Assembly (NCBI GenBank): GCA_022842625.1
Contig: JALHPG010000028.1
Coordinates: 1 to 32,284, forward strand
From: Bacteroidia bacterium
GTDB taxonomy: Bacteria; Bacteroidota; Bacteroidia; B-17B0; Aurantibacillaceae
Direction: 5' to 3'
Length of the DNA: 32,284 bases
The notes beneath the pieces were generated by a model that saw only the letters and a program-made list of their open reading frames with translations, ran no database searches and had not been told where the DNA came from. Positions 7,960 through 16,000 of this stretch are shown here, one piece after another. Each line of letters starts with the position of its first letter. The first letter of the stretch is position 1. A program made the position numbers and the translations under genes.

Positions 7960-8337
7960 ATGAAAAGCACAATGAAAACATTTTTTGCCGCAGTAGCATT
8001 TATGCTTATTTCTTCGGCTGCAACAGCGCAATACAAAATGGATAGCGACGGAAAAACACTTCGCAATTCAAGCAACTCATCTGTAGGAAAAATAGATAGT
8101 GATGGAAAAACTATCCGTAACTCAAGCAATAGTTCTGTTGGACACGTTGACAGCGATGGCAAAACCATTCGCAACTCCAGTAATTCATCGGTTTTAAAAG
8201 TTGACGGTAATGATATTCGCAACTCTAGCAATAGCACAATTGCAAAAATGAGTGATGTTACTAATGACATTAAAGGCGCAAAACCTGAAGCTGTCTATGT
8301 AGCCCTTTGGTGGTTCATAGTAAAAGGAAATAAATAA
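7960..8337 (+). CDS. Exported tandem-repeat protein, probable five-bladed beta-flower
   Basis: 125 residues. A signal peptide ends near ATAQ (24). Residues 25-94 hold four tandem 16-18-residue units of the form [YGL]-x-[IMV]-D-S-D-G-K-T-[IL]-R-N-S-S-N-S-[ST]-[VI]; a degenerate fifth follows at about 95-107 (AKMSDVTNDIKGA). Five such short beta hairpins match the architecture named five-fold beta-flower, in Bacteroidota secreted proteins of unknown role; I make this match from memory. The C-terminus is a hydrophobic strand (VYVALWWFIVKGNK). Met5 is an alternative start. It lies between two strong terminators, so it is its own transcription unit. Confidence 0.75.
   Translation: MKSTMKTFFAAVAFMLISSAATAQYKMDSDGKTLRNSSNSSVGKIDSDGKTIRNSSNSSVGHVDSDGKTIRNSSNSSVLKVDGNDIRNSSNSTIAKMSDVTNDIKGAKPEAVYVALWWFIVKGNK
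8032..8241 (+). repeat. Tandem 54-base coding repeat, four units
   Basis: Codons 25-94 of the beta-flower gene: three 54-base units (8032-8085, 8086-8139, 8140-8193) and a 48-base fourth. Units two and three are the most alike in protein; the DNA differs at many third positions, so the duplication is old and held by protein-level selection. Confidence 0.85.
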
Positions 8338-8355
8338 AGTAATTGAAAATAAGCT

Positions 8356-8397
8356 AAAACAAAGAAGGCCTTGAGAAATCAAGGCCTTCTTTGTTTT
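8356..8397. terminator. Bidirectional terminator, 19-bp stem with GAAA tetraloop
   Basis: Perfect 19-bp stem (8356-8374 with 8379-8397) closed by GAAA, with A-runs and T-runs at its outer ends so that both strands look like terminators. It serves the convergent beta-flower and helicase genes; its right base touches the helicase stop codon (8397-8399). Confidence 0.9.
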
Positions 8398-9725
8398 TAA
8401 AATTTACGTTTGCTAATATATTTAACTTTTAAACGTCGTAATTTTTCCTGACTTCTTTTTCCACCTAATTGTTCTTTTTTATTTTTATCCTTCTTTTCGT
8501 GAAAGGCACCGGTTGGAATTACTAATTTTTTTGCTTTTCCTAAATTTTTATCGCGTGTAACCGGAATTTCATCCTTAGTTAACTCATCACTAATTTCAAG
8601 TCCTTTTGGTAATTTAAGAATTGGGATCTTTTTATTCATTAAAGTTTCAATAGCAACTTGTAATGGCTTTTCAAGATCGGTAATAAAACTAATGGAGTTA
8701 CCGGCTTTATCCGCTCTACCGGTTCTTCCAATTCTATGAATGTATGCACTTGCCTCTTTTGGAATATCAAAATTAACAACATGTGTAACGTTTGGAATGT
8801 CTAATCCGCGCGCGATTACATCGGTTGCTATTAATAAACGATGCACGCCTTCATCAAAATATTTTACTGCAGAAAAACGTTGTGGCTGAGATTTATTTGA
8901 GTGAATAACGCCGATCTCGGTTGGAAAATCCTCTTCAAGGGCAAGGCTAATATCATCCGCTATTTTTTTGCTTTTCACAAACAATAAAACCTTACTAAAA
9001 CCTTTTTCTTTATGAAGAAGCCATTTCAATAAATTAATTTTAGTATTAAAATTTGGAACAAAATAGGCATGTTGAATTATTTTTTCTAAAGGTGTACCTC
9101 GCGAAATAAGCTCGATATATTCTGGCTTATTAAAATATTTCGAGATCATTAATTCAACATCTTCATTTAATGTAGCCGAAAACAAAAGGGTTTGACGTTT
9201 GGGTGGCAAAATATCCAAGATCTGAGTTAATTGCGCTCTAAATCCTAAATTCAGCATTTCATCCACCTCATCGATTACTAACTTTTTTACGGAACCTAAC
9301 TGAAGGGTTCTGCTTAAAGTAAGATCTATTAATCGACCCGGAGTGGCCACTAAGATATCTAAACCATCATATACCTTTTGCTTTTGTGTATTTATGTTAG
9401 ATGCGCCGTAAACGCCATAACATCTAACATTCATGTATTTAGTAAGTTTCTCGATCTCACCAACCACCTGAGCCACAAGTTCACGAGTAGGAACCACTAT
9501 CAAAACACGTGGTTGACGCTGTTCTGAATAGGTTAATTGTCTTAATATCGGTAATAAGTAAGCAAACGTTTTTCCGGTACCGGTTTGAGCTATACCCACG
9601 GCATCAGTACCTGATGAGATAATAGGGAATGCTTTTTCCTGAATTGGTGTTGGATTTTCAAATCCTATATCATCAAGAGCGCGTAAGAGTTGTTTAGAAA
9701 GATTTAGATCTTTAAAAGTAATCAT
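8397..9725 (-). CDS. DEAD-box RNA helicase (RhlE-like)
   Basis: 442 residues. All helicase motifs are in order: Q motif GFENPTPIQ (21-29), motif I AQTGTGKT (46-53), Ib TPGR (128-131), motif II DEVD (152-155, Val in place of Ala), motif III SAT (183-185), and motif VI HRIGRTGRA in the second RecA domain. The last 60 residues are lysine/arginine-rich with repeated KK pairs, an RNA-binding tail of the kind seen in RhlE-type enzymes. These proteins unwind short RNA duplexes in ribosome assembly or RNA decay, often at low temperature. A consensus -7 element at 9746-9753 lies 20 bases before the ATG. The stop overlaps a bidirectional terminator. Confidence 0.95.
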   Translation of the reverse strand: MITFKDLNLSKQLLRALDDIGFENPTPIQEKAFPIISSGTDAVGIAQTGTGKTFAYLLPILRQLTYSEQRQPRVLIVVPTRELVAQVVGEIEKLTKYMNVRCYGVYGASNINTQKQKVYDGLDILVATPGRLIDLTLSRTLQLGSVKKLVIDEVDEMLNLGFRAQLTQILDILPPKRQTLLFSATLNEDVELMISKYFNKPEYIELISRGTPLEKIIQHAYFVPNFNTKINLLKWLLHKEKGFSKVLLFVKSKKIADDISLALEEDFPTEIGVIHSNKSQPQRFSAVKYFDEGVHRLLIATDVIARGLDIPNVTHVVNFDIPKEASAYIHRIGRTGRADKAGNSISFITDLEKPLQVAIETLMNKKIPILKLPKGLEISDELTKDEIPVTRDKNLGKAKKLVIPTGAFHEKKDKNKKEQLGGKRSQEKLRRLKVKYISKRKF

Positions 9726-9745
9726 TGGTATTATTTAAATTTATC

Positions 9746-9753
9746 CAAAGATA
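9746..9753 (-). promoter_or_regulatory. Bacteroidota -7 element for the helicase gene
   Basis: TATCTTTG on the minus strand is an exact TAnnTTTG match, 20 bases before the ATG at 9725. No -33 element is clear. Confidence 0.45.
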
Positions 9754-9814
9754 CTTTAATTATACTTAGGAGCATAGGCTTTCAACCTTCAAATAATAGA
9801 ACCTGTAAAAACTC

Positions 9815-10180
9815 CTATTTTTCGAGCATTCCGCCCTCTATCCAGCAACGAAATTGTCTTAATTCCTCACCGCTAAGCTTTTGTTGCGGAGGCATGTTTT
9901 TCATTTCTAAAACATGTTCTTTAATTTCTCCTCGCTCGCCAAAACTCTTCAATTGTGCGTAAACTTTAAAATTCATGCGTTTTTTTCCCTCATCATGACA
10001 TCCACCGGTTGTGCAACTTTTAGCCAACAATGGTTGTAATGTTTCAAAGGTTACTTTTTCGCTGCAGGCTTTTGTTTCTGCATTTTCAACAGTAGCAGCT
10101 GCCACTTTTTTAGTTTTACAAGCAACAATACTTGTTAACGCTAAACAAGAAAATAAAATTATCGATTTTGAATAGTTCAT
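9815..10180 (-). CDS. Cytochrome c-like lipoprotein
   Basis: 121 residues. The signal peptide ends in a lipobox (IVAC, Cys21), so the protein is probably lipid-anchored outside the inner membrane. The mature part is one cytochrome c-like domain: FETLQPLLAKSC-TTGG-CHDEG carries Cys56, Cys61 and His62, a CX4CH spacing rather than the normal CXXCH, and KNMPPQQKLSGEELRQFRCWIEGG resembles the distal Met/Pro-rich segment with Met96 as possible axial ligand. Cys39 and Cys112 could instead form a disulfide. The protein may be a monohaem electron carrier or a haem-less relative; the wide spacing leaves this open. A TATATTTG promoter element precedes it at 10207-10214. Confidence 0.78.
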   Translation of the reverse strand: MNYSKSIILFSCLALTSIVACKTKKVAAATVENAETKACSEKVTFETLQPLLAKSCTTGGCHDEGKKRMNFKVYAQLKSFGERGEIKEHVLEMKNMPPQQKLSGEELRQFRCWIEGGMLEK

Positions 10181-10206
10181 ACAATTGGTTTTGTGATACT
10201 AAGTAA

Positions 10207-10214
10207 CAAATATA
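10207..10214 (-). promoter_or_regulatory. Bacteroidota -7 element for the cytochrome c-like gene
   Basis: TATATTTG on the minus strand matches TAnnTTTG exactly and lies 26 bases before the ATG at 10180. Confidence 0.45.
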
Positions 10215-10306
10215 TCTCGAAAAAAAATAATCAGATTTATTAACATCATTCCGGATACGAAAATGATATAATTATTTAATTTTACTATTCCGCTATTAAA
10301 AACCAA

Positions 10307-11197
10307 ATGGACAGAAAAGATTTTTTAAAATTACTTGCATTAGGTCCTTTGTCAGGCGCAGCTATGAAACTAAATGAATTAAATAAGTTAACCGAAACAT
10401 TTGCAGCCAGCGAGCAAATGCCAATACTATTTATTGGACATGGTAGTCCCATGAACGCTATTAACGACAATGAATTTGTTGCAGGTTGGAAAACAATGGC
10501 GGGAAAATTACCCAAGCCAAAAGCAATATTATGTATTTCTGCACATTGGGAAACAAGTGGAACTTTTGTAACGGCCATGAAAACGCCCGAAACCATTCAC
10601 GACTTTGGGGGATTTCCTAAAGAATTATTTGAAACAAAATATCCTGCACCCGGTAGTCCGGAGTTTGCTTTAGAAACAAAAAACACCATTAAAAAAACAA
10701 CGGTTGGTTTAGATGAAAAGTGGGGCTTAGACCATGGCACATGGAGTATTTTAAAACCTATGTACCCAAAAGCAGATATTCCTGTTTTTCAATTAAGTTT
10801 AGATTACAATCAACCGCCACGTTACCATTACGAGCTTGCAAAAGAATTAGCCTCGCTGCGTAAAAAAGGAGTTTTAATAATTGGAAGCGGAAACATGGTT
10901 CATAATTTGGGCATGATGAAAATTTCTTCTATGGCCGATATCGATAAAGAATATGGATTTGATTGGGCTTTAGAAATGAATACCATTTTTAAAACTAAAA
11001 TTAAAGAACACGACCACACCGCTTTGATCAACTATGAATCGTTAAGTAGATCTTCAAAACTAGCCATTCCAACACGAGAACATTATTTGCCCTTATTATA
11101 CATTTTAGCTTTACAAGAAAAAGATGAGCAAGCTACTTTCTTTAATGATAAAGCAATTGCAGGGTCGTTAACAATGACATCGGTTTTAATAAATTAA
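10307..11197 (+). CDS. ygiD: Extradiol ring-cleavage dioxygenase, 4,5-DOPA dioxygenase (LigB/YgiD) family
   Basis: 296 residues; the domain starts near residue 38 after an N-terminal segment (DRKDFLKLLALGPLSGAAM) that resembles a degenerate Tat-like signal with Arg-Lys. The catalytic layout is that of the DODA branch: FIGHGSPMNAI with H45, ISAHWET with H80, TIHDFGGFPKELF with H98, DHGTW with H143 and GSGNMVHN with H199, which supply the metal and acid/base histidines. Family members open catechol rings such as DOPA with a non-haem metal, often Zn-containing in the E. coli YgiD structure; the physiological substrate here is unknown. It is 20 bases upstream of a small NADP oxidoreductase gene, so the two are probably cotranscribed from TAATTTTA at 10277-10284. 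Confidence 0.9.
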   Translation: MDRKDFLKLLALGPLSGAAMKLNELNKLTETFAASEQMPILFIGHGSPMNAINDNEFVAGWKTMAGKLPKPKAILCISAHWETSGTFVTAMKTPETIHDFGGFPKELFETKYPAPGSPEFALETKNTIKKTTVGLDEKWGLDHGTWSILKPMYPKADIPVFQLSLDYNQPPRYHYELAKELASLRKKGVLIIGSGNMVHNLGMMKISSMADIDKEYGFDWALEMNTIFKTKIKEHDHTALINYESLSRSSKLAIPTREHYLPLLYILALQEKDEQATFFNDKAIAGSLTMTSVLIN

Positions 11198-11217
11198 TTT
11201 TAAAAACAGAATAAACT

Positions 11218-11907
11218 ATGAAAAAAATAGCAGTATTAGGAACAGGTTCAGTGGGTCAAACTTTTGCAACTAGATTAGCCGGATTAGGTTATGAGGTGAT
11301 GGTTGGAACACGAAATGTATCAGAAAAATTATCGACACCAGGTAAAGATGGAGCAAAAAATGCATTTGCAACATGGCATGAGTCTAACCTAAATATTAAA
11401 CTTGGCACCTTTGCCGAAACCGCAGCATTTGCAGACATTGTTTTAAATACAACAAAAGGATTGAACTCTTTGGACGCATTAAAATTAGCAACGGAGAAAA
11501 ATTTAGAGAACAAACTATTAGTTGACATTGCAAATCCTTTAGACTTTAGTAAAGGTATGCCACCATGTTTAGTTCCTGAATTAAGCAATACAAATTCGTT
11601 AGCAGAAGAAATTCAAAAAACATTTCCAAAAACTAAAGTTGTAAAAACATTAAACACTATGTGGTGCGGTCTTATGGTTGATCCATCATTAATAAAAGGC
11701 GATCATGTAAATTACATTTGTGGAAATGATGAAACTGCAAAATCAACAGTAAAACTATTACTAAATGAATTTGGCTGGAAGAACGATAATTTAATTGACC
11801 TTGGCGACCTAAGTGCTGCAAGAGGAACAGAAGCAGTGTTACCGGTTTGGTTAAGAATTTATGGCGCTAAAAAAAGCGCTGCCTTTAACTTTAACATAGT
11901 GAGTTAA
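11218..11907 (+). CDS. NADP-binding oxidoreductase, F420-dependent NADP reductase-like
   Basis: 229 residues. A Rossmann fold opens at the N-terminus (IAVLGTGSVGQTFATRLAGLG) and is followed by VMVGTRN, where the Arg after strand 2 suits the 2'-phosphate of NADP. Later elements include ADIVLNTTKG, LVDIANPLDFS and KVVKTLNTMWCGLMVDP, the pattern of the COG2085 group to which archaeal F420:NADP reductases belong. Bacteroidota generally lack F420, so this member probably uses another partner; that is inference. It is the second gene after the dioxygenase and may act on a product of it. A 78-bp palindromic repeat starts 7 bases after the stop. Confidence 0.85.
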   Translation: MKKIAVLGTGSVGQTFATRLAGLGYEVMVGTRNVSEKLSTPGKDGAKNAFATWHESNLNIKLGTFAETAAFADIVLNTTKGLNSLDALKLATEKNLENKLLVDIANPLDFSKGMPPCLVPELSNTNSLAEEIQKTFPKTKVVKTLNTMWCGLMVDPSLIKGDHVNYICGNDETAKSTVKLLLNEFGWKNDNLIDLGDLSAARGTEAVLPVWLRIYGAKKSAAFNFNIVS

Positions 11908-11914
11908 TTTCTTA

Positions 11915-11992
11915 CGTCATTACGAGGAGGTAACGACGAATCAATCTCAGACCACTGTGTGTTAGATTGCTTCGCTATCGCTCGCAATGACG
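11915..11992. repeat. 78-bp palindromic intergenic repeat (different family from copy 1)
   Basis: The left end CGTCATTACGAGGAGGTAAC and the right end GCTATCGCTCGCAATGACG fold back on each other (CGTCATTnCGAG pairs with CTCGnAATGACG), with a second pairing CAATCT/AGATTG inside. The motif CGTCATTGCGAGCGATAGCG is a well-known dispersed intergenic sequence in many bacteria. Confidence 0.75.
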
Positions 11993-12026
11993 AAAACTCA
12001 AACATTAAATTCTTAATATAAAACAA

Positions 12027-12055
12027 AAAAAGTCCCGGCACCTCAGGGACTTTTT
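12027..12055 (+). terminator. Terminator with GTCCC/GGGAC stem (left)
   Basis: Stem AAAAAGTCCC (12027-12036) with GGGACTTTTT (12046-12055) and a 9-base loop. The A/T-run symmetry makes it bidirectional. It probably ends the dioxygenase/oxidoreductase transcript. Confidence 0.75.
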
Positions 12056-12083
12056 ATTTCATCAAAAATGAAAATAATGAAAT

Positions 12084-12278
12084 TATTTCGTCCCTACAGG
12101 ACTTTAATATTTCTTCAATATTTTTCTAAAACATTTGACTCCTACGGAGTCTCTTTAAAATAAATCATTCAAGAAATTAAAATTTCTTATATTAAACTAT
12201 TTTGTAGTCCCGCTAGGGACTTAATATTATAGAAACATTTTCTTCCAAAAAAAACATTAGTCCCATAGGGACGAAATA
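12084..12278. repeat. 195-bp cluster of four short palindromes bounded by an 11-bp inverted repeat
   Basis: Four hairpins: GTCCCTACAGGAC (12090-12102), GACTCCTACGGAGTC (12137-12151), GTCCCGCTAGGGAC (12207-12220) and GTCCCATAGGGAC (12260-12272), with AT-rich spacers. The outer ends, TATTTCGTCCC (12084-12094) and GGGACGAAATA (12268-12278), are perfect inverted repeats. This looks like a REP/BIME-type or non-autonomous mobile unit; no transposase is present in the window. Confidence 0.65.
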
Positions 12279-12503
12279 TCAACTAATGATTACTAAGTTC
12301 GATAAACCGCGGTTTGGCATCCAGAAAAAGCGAAAAAAGTGTATATTTATATATGGAATCAATAAATTTAAATAGTTTAAAGCCAATAGAAGACAAAGGA
12401 TTTGAACTAATAATTGATTTTCAGTTAATCTTATCTATTGTCTCGTGATTTACTTTGATACTAGATTTCCAATTTGTGTTTATTAGTATAAAATAATTAA
12501 TAA
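12279..12503. other. Intergenic sequence between the palindrome cluster and the right terminator
   Basis: No supported gene. A 31-codon frame opens at ATG 12353 but has no family match, neighbour or terminator of its own, so I do not call it. Confidence 0.4.
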
Positions 12504-12535
12504 AAAAAGTCCCAGTTAAAATACCGGGACTTTTT
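12504..12535 (-). terminator. Terminator with GTCCC/GGGAC stem (right)
   Basis: Stem AAAAAGTCCC (12504-12513) with GGGACTTTTT (12526-12535) around a 12-base loop. It sits 2 bases after the stop of the 12538-12984 gene and is bidirectional. The ten stem bases are identical to those of the terminator at 12027-12055. Confidence 0.8.
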
Positions 12536-12537
12536 AT

Positions 12538-12984
12538 TTAAAAGTGATAGCAAGCTGTGTTATCTCTCCTTAACCTTCTTATTTTCGTTCGTTTAGTTCT
12601 CTTTTTCTTTTTGAGATCAAAAATTTTTAAAAAATTATTTCTTATTCTAATTTTTTTTGAAGTATGGGTCGTCTTTGTAATACCGTCACTATTTCCTGCA
12701 AATGAATTCGTATAATTAGATCTATTTTTATCCGAATTAACTGCAATTCCTTTTCCAAATAATTTATTAAACTCGTCATCTGCTAGTTTTTGATACTTAT
12801 GACAAGGGCAATTTGGGTTACGCGGATCGTTGATCGGATATTTTGCAGATAAAGAATCTTCCTTTAAACTTAAAGCATTTGCAAAACCAAGTTGAAAAAC
12901 AAATAAAATAAAGAACAACGCTTTTTTGTTTTGAAACTGAATGATGTTTTTTAAAGTGATCATGATTTCTAATTTTTTAAACAT
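12538..12984 (-). CDS. Small exported protein with Cys-Pro-Cys motif, unknown function
   Basis: 148 residues from the first ATG; Met8 (12963) is an equally likely start, giving 141. A hydrophobic segment (ALFFILFVFQLGFANA) with a long basic N-region acts as signal peptide. The mature part opens with DPRNPNCPCHKYQKLADDEFNKLFG: the Cys-Pro-Cys-His cluster is the only notable motif and could bind metal or haem-like cofactors, but no family is recognised. The C-terminus is very basic (long Lys/Arg runs near 124-140) and ends CYHF. It lies downstream of the alpha-2-macroglobulin gene on the same strand, but a 58-bp palindrome separates them, so an operon is uncertain. Confidence 0.6.
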   Translation of the reverse strand: MFKKLEIMITLKNIIQFQNKKALFFILFVFQLGFANALSLKEDSLSAKYPINDPRNPNCPCHKYQKLADDEFNKLFGKGIAVNSDKNRSNYTNSFAGNSDGITKTTHTSKKIRIRNNFLKIFDLKKKKRTKRTKIRRLRRDNTACYHF

Positions 12985-13011
12985 ACTAAATCTTGAATTT
13001 TAATTTTGATC

Positions 13012-13069
13012 TGTCATTCCGAAGCATGAGGAATCTTTTAAAAAAGATCCTTCGTGCCTCAGGATGACA
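13012..13069. repeat. 58-bp palindromic intergenic repeat (copy 2 of the TGTCAT family)
   Basis: TGTCATTCCGAAGCATGAGG on the left and TGCCTCAGGATGACA on the right pair over most of their length, with a central AT-rich loop. It starts 5 bases after the macroglobulin stop on the minus strand and shares the TGTCAT ends and GATCCTTC core with 1951-2010. Confidence 0.8.
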
Positions 13070-13074
13070 ATTAT

Positions 13075-16000
13075 CTAAATTCTAGATGCTTGTTTTTTAA
13101 TGGTAATTTTTTCTGTAGAACTCCATGTTTTATATTCATTCGTATAATACAAGTAGGCTGAAGATGCAGGCGCATCGTATTCTCCGGGCATTTCTGCTTT
13201 AAGATCTAAGTTTATTTCTTTTACAGAAGATGGTGCCATACCTCTGTAATAAATTGCGATCGTATTACCCGAGATCTCATAATAATCAAACACCTTTTTC
13301 TCTTGCATTTCTTTTAATTGCCAAGGCTGAACACTAAAACCTGCAGGAATTCCGATCAATACCATAGTACTTGGAATACCTTCTTTCTTTTTATTTGTAA
13401 CGGTTGCTGTTAAACGAACAGTTTCGCCAACATTAGCAGATCTTTCAGCTAACTTAGTTTTAAGATCCACAGCACATTCTTTATTACTATTTGGTAAAGC
13501 AGTATTCCAACTAACTGCAACCGAATAAGGTAAAGGCGTTTTAACACCAATGTATTTTACCTTCATGGTATGTTTACCATCACCAACCACAAACTTTTCT
13601 AAACTATCCAAAACAATTGCACCCTTATCTCCGGCTTTATAAGAACGAGTTCTTACTTTTTTGCCATCAACAAATAATTCAATGGTTCCATCTTCGGTAG
13701 TTTTTTTGCTTGCTTTAGCAAACTCTGTTAATGCTTTTAAAGCTAATACTGTGCCTTGTGTGGTGCTAAAAACACCATAACCACTGCGTGCGCCAACTAA
13801 AAACTGAATAGCATTATTTAACTCTAAGGTATTTTTACCTGATTTAAGAATTGCCATAATAGTGATGGCTGTTGTTTCAACTGTTAACGATTGACCTTGT
13901 GAGTAGGTAATAGAATGCGTTGAGCCTGTCCAGCTGCCATCTTTAGCTTGTAAGCTAATAAGTGTGTTTAATAAATCATCACCTTTTTTAGTATCCTTAA
14001 ACGAATAAGCTGCATTAGCCATCATTGCTAATAAATAAGCATCTTTTGTTTCTAACGCTTTTTTGCATGACGCATTAAACTCACTTTTAACGTCAGTATA
14101 TCCCGCTTCAGCAACAGCATACACAATATAAGCGTTCATTACATCTTCACTAATTCTTCCAAAATCATGATAAGCATTGGTGTTTCTAGAAAAACCGCCC
14201 TTACCATCTTTATGTTTCATGATCCACTCAGCAGTGCGATCGATCATTTTCTGATCCACATCTCCACCTGCTTTTTTCATATCAACGAATTCCATTAAAC
14301 CAAAAGCAGTAAGTCCCTCGTGACCCGGAGATGCCCCAAACCATTCGTATCCTTTTTCTTTTGTTTCGAAAGTAACAAGGCGTTTGTAACCTCTATCTAA
14401 AAGTGTTCCGGCGTAAGCCAATGTTTTATCATCTTTACTTTCGGTTGCTTTTAAATAATCTAACACCATTGCATTAGGATATGCGCTCATTGACGTTTGT
14501 TCAAAACATCCACCCGGTTCACGAAGAATACCTTCAACACCTTTCATAAGATCGTTAACTACACTTGGGTAAGCAGTAAATATGGCCTTTGCAGACCCAT
14601 TCACTACTTTATTCATTGTAAAGGAAAATTCTTTTTCTACATCTTGTCCCGAAAAAGAAGTGCTCACAGGAAAACCTTTTGAAGCGATCTTTATTTTTTG
14701 CGTGAATGCATCACCTAAACCACAAGCTTTAAAGCCAATAGTAAATTCGCCATAACCAATTTTATCTAACACTTTATAATCTAAATAAATTGTTTTGGCC
14801 TGTCCCGGCATAATTGTTTGAATAGAAGGAGTTGACACAACAGCTTGCAAAGCAGCAGGAGCGCTAATTGCTAATAAGCCGCCAAGAGGTTTGTTGGTGT
14901 TATTTTTTAAAGTAAGCGGGATAGAAACGATATCTTCCGTTGCAACCTCAACAGGTATTTTAGTTGTCATAGCAAATGGTAATTGCGAGAAAAAGTTTTT
15001 TTCGGCTCTGCCAATTGTTCCGTCAGTTCCAACACCTTCAACAGTTGTACGGAAAGAAGTAATATCGTCTGAAGTAAAGAATTCGATCGTTTTCTTTCCC
15101 GAATAACCAACTTCAATATTCGGATTCCAGTAAATGGTATTTCTAAAATCGGTGCGAGATTCAACATTCTCATCTGCTTTATAAACAGGAGCTGCAAACT
15201 GACGGGCACGGTGATACTGAACTAAATTTGCATTATTTGCCATTTGTTGATTGACACGAGAACGACGAGCAAATTTTTCTTCACGCATATCTTCAACTTC
15301 AGAAGCGATCATCTTTTCTCCTTCCATATCCAGGCTCTTCATTACAACCTCATCTTTCATAACTTTGGCATCATCATCACGTTTTTGCTCTGCATTTTTA
15401 TTAAGAGCTTTTGCTTTTGGAGCGGCATCTTTTTTCAAATTTTTGAAATCAACAGGTCCGGCGAAATTATTTTCAGCTCTAACCATATCAACCGCACCAC
15501 CCATAGGAGCCATTTCTTCCATTGGTGCCATTTGAGGAACGTTGTTTAAACCCATTCCGCTTTTTGAACGAGATGATTTTGAAGACGGGTGTCTTTTATT
15601 GTTATAATTGTTGTTATAATTTTGGTAAGGGTATAAATAAACAACCATATCCTGATTATAAGTTTGAATATATTGTGCCTGATCAGAATAGCCAGGGGCT
15701 TTAAAAGTAAGTGTTTGCGTTGATGAAAGATCGATATTCTTTACAAAGAATTTTCCTTCCCAATCACCGGCATATTCTAAACCGTTATTGATCTTAACTA
15801 CTGAATTAGCAATAACTTTTCCGGTGTAGGCATCTAATACTTTCCCGGCAATGATTGCTCTTTCTTCTTTGTAATTTGCTACCGGTAATTCATTTTCAAT
15901 TAATTTCTCCCAGGTAAAACGTCTCCAACCTGAAGTCATTAATAAATAATCTAAAGCTTGGTCTGATTTTTTCTCTTTCTCATCAAAATAAAATGCGGGC

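Noticed and set aside
7944-8270. Leucine/serine-repeat frame antisense to the beta-flower gene
   Set aside because: Its openness follows from the repeat structure of the real gene; it has no signal peptide or context of its own.
8397-9725. DEVD in place of DEAD as evidence of a non-helicase
   Set aside because: All other helicase motifs are intact, and Ala-to-Val at this position occurs in functional relatives.
12084-12278. CRISPR array
   Set aside because: The repeated units are 13-15-base palindromes of unequal sequence and spacing, and no cas gene is nearby.
12353-12448. 31-codon frame in the palindrome-rich region
   Set aside because: Short, without family resemblance, promoter, terminator or coding context.
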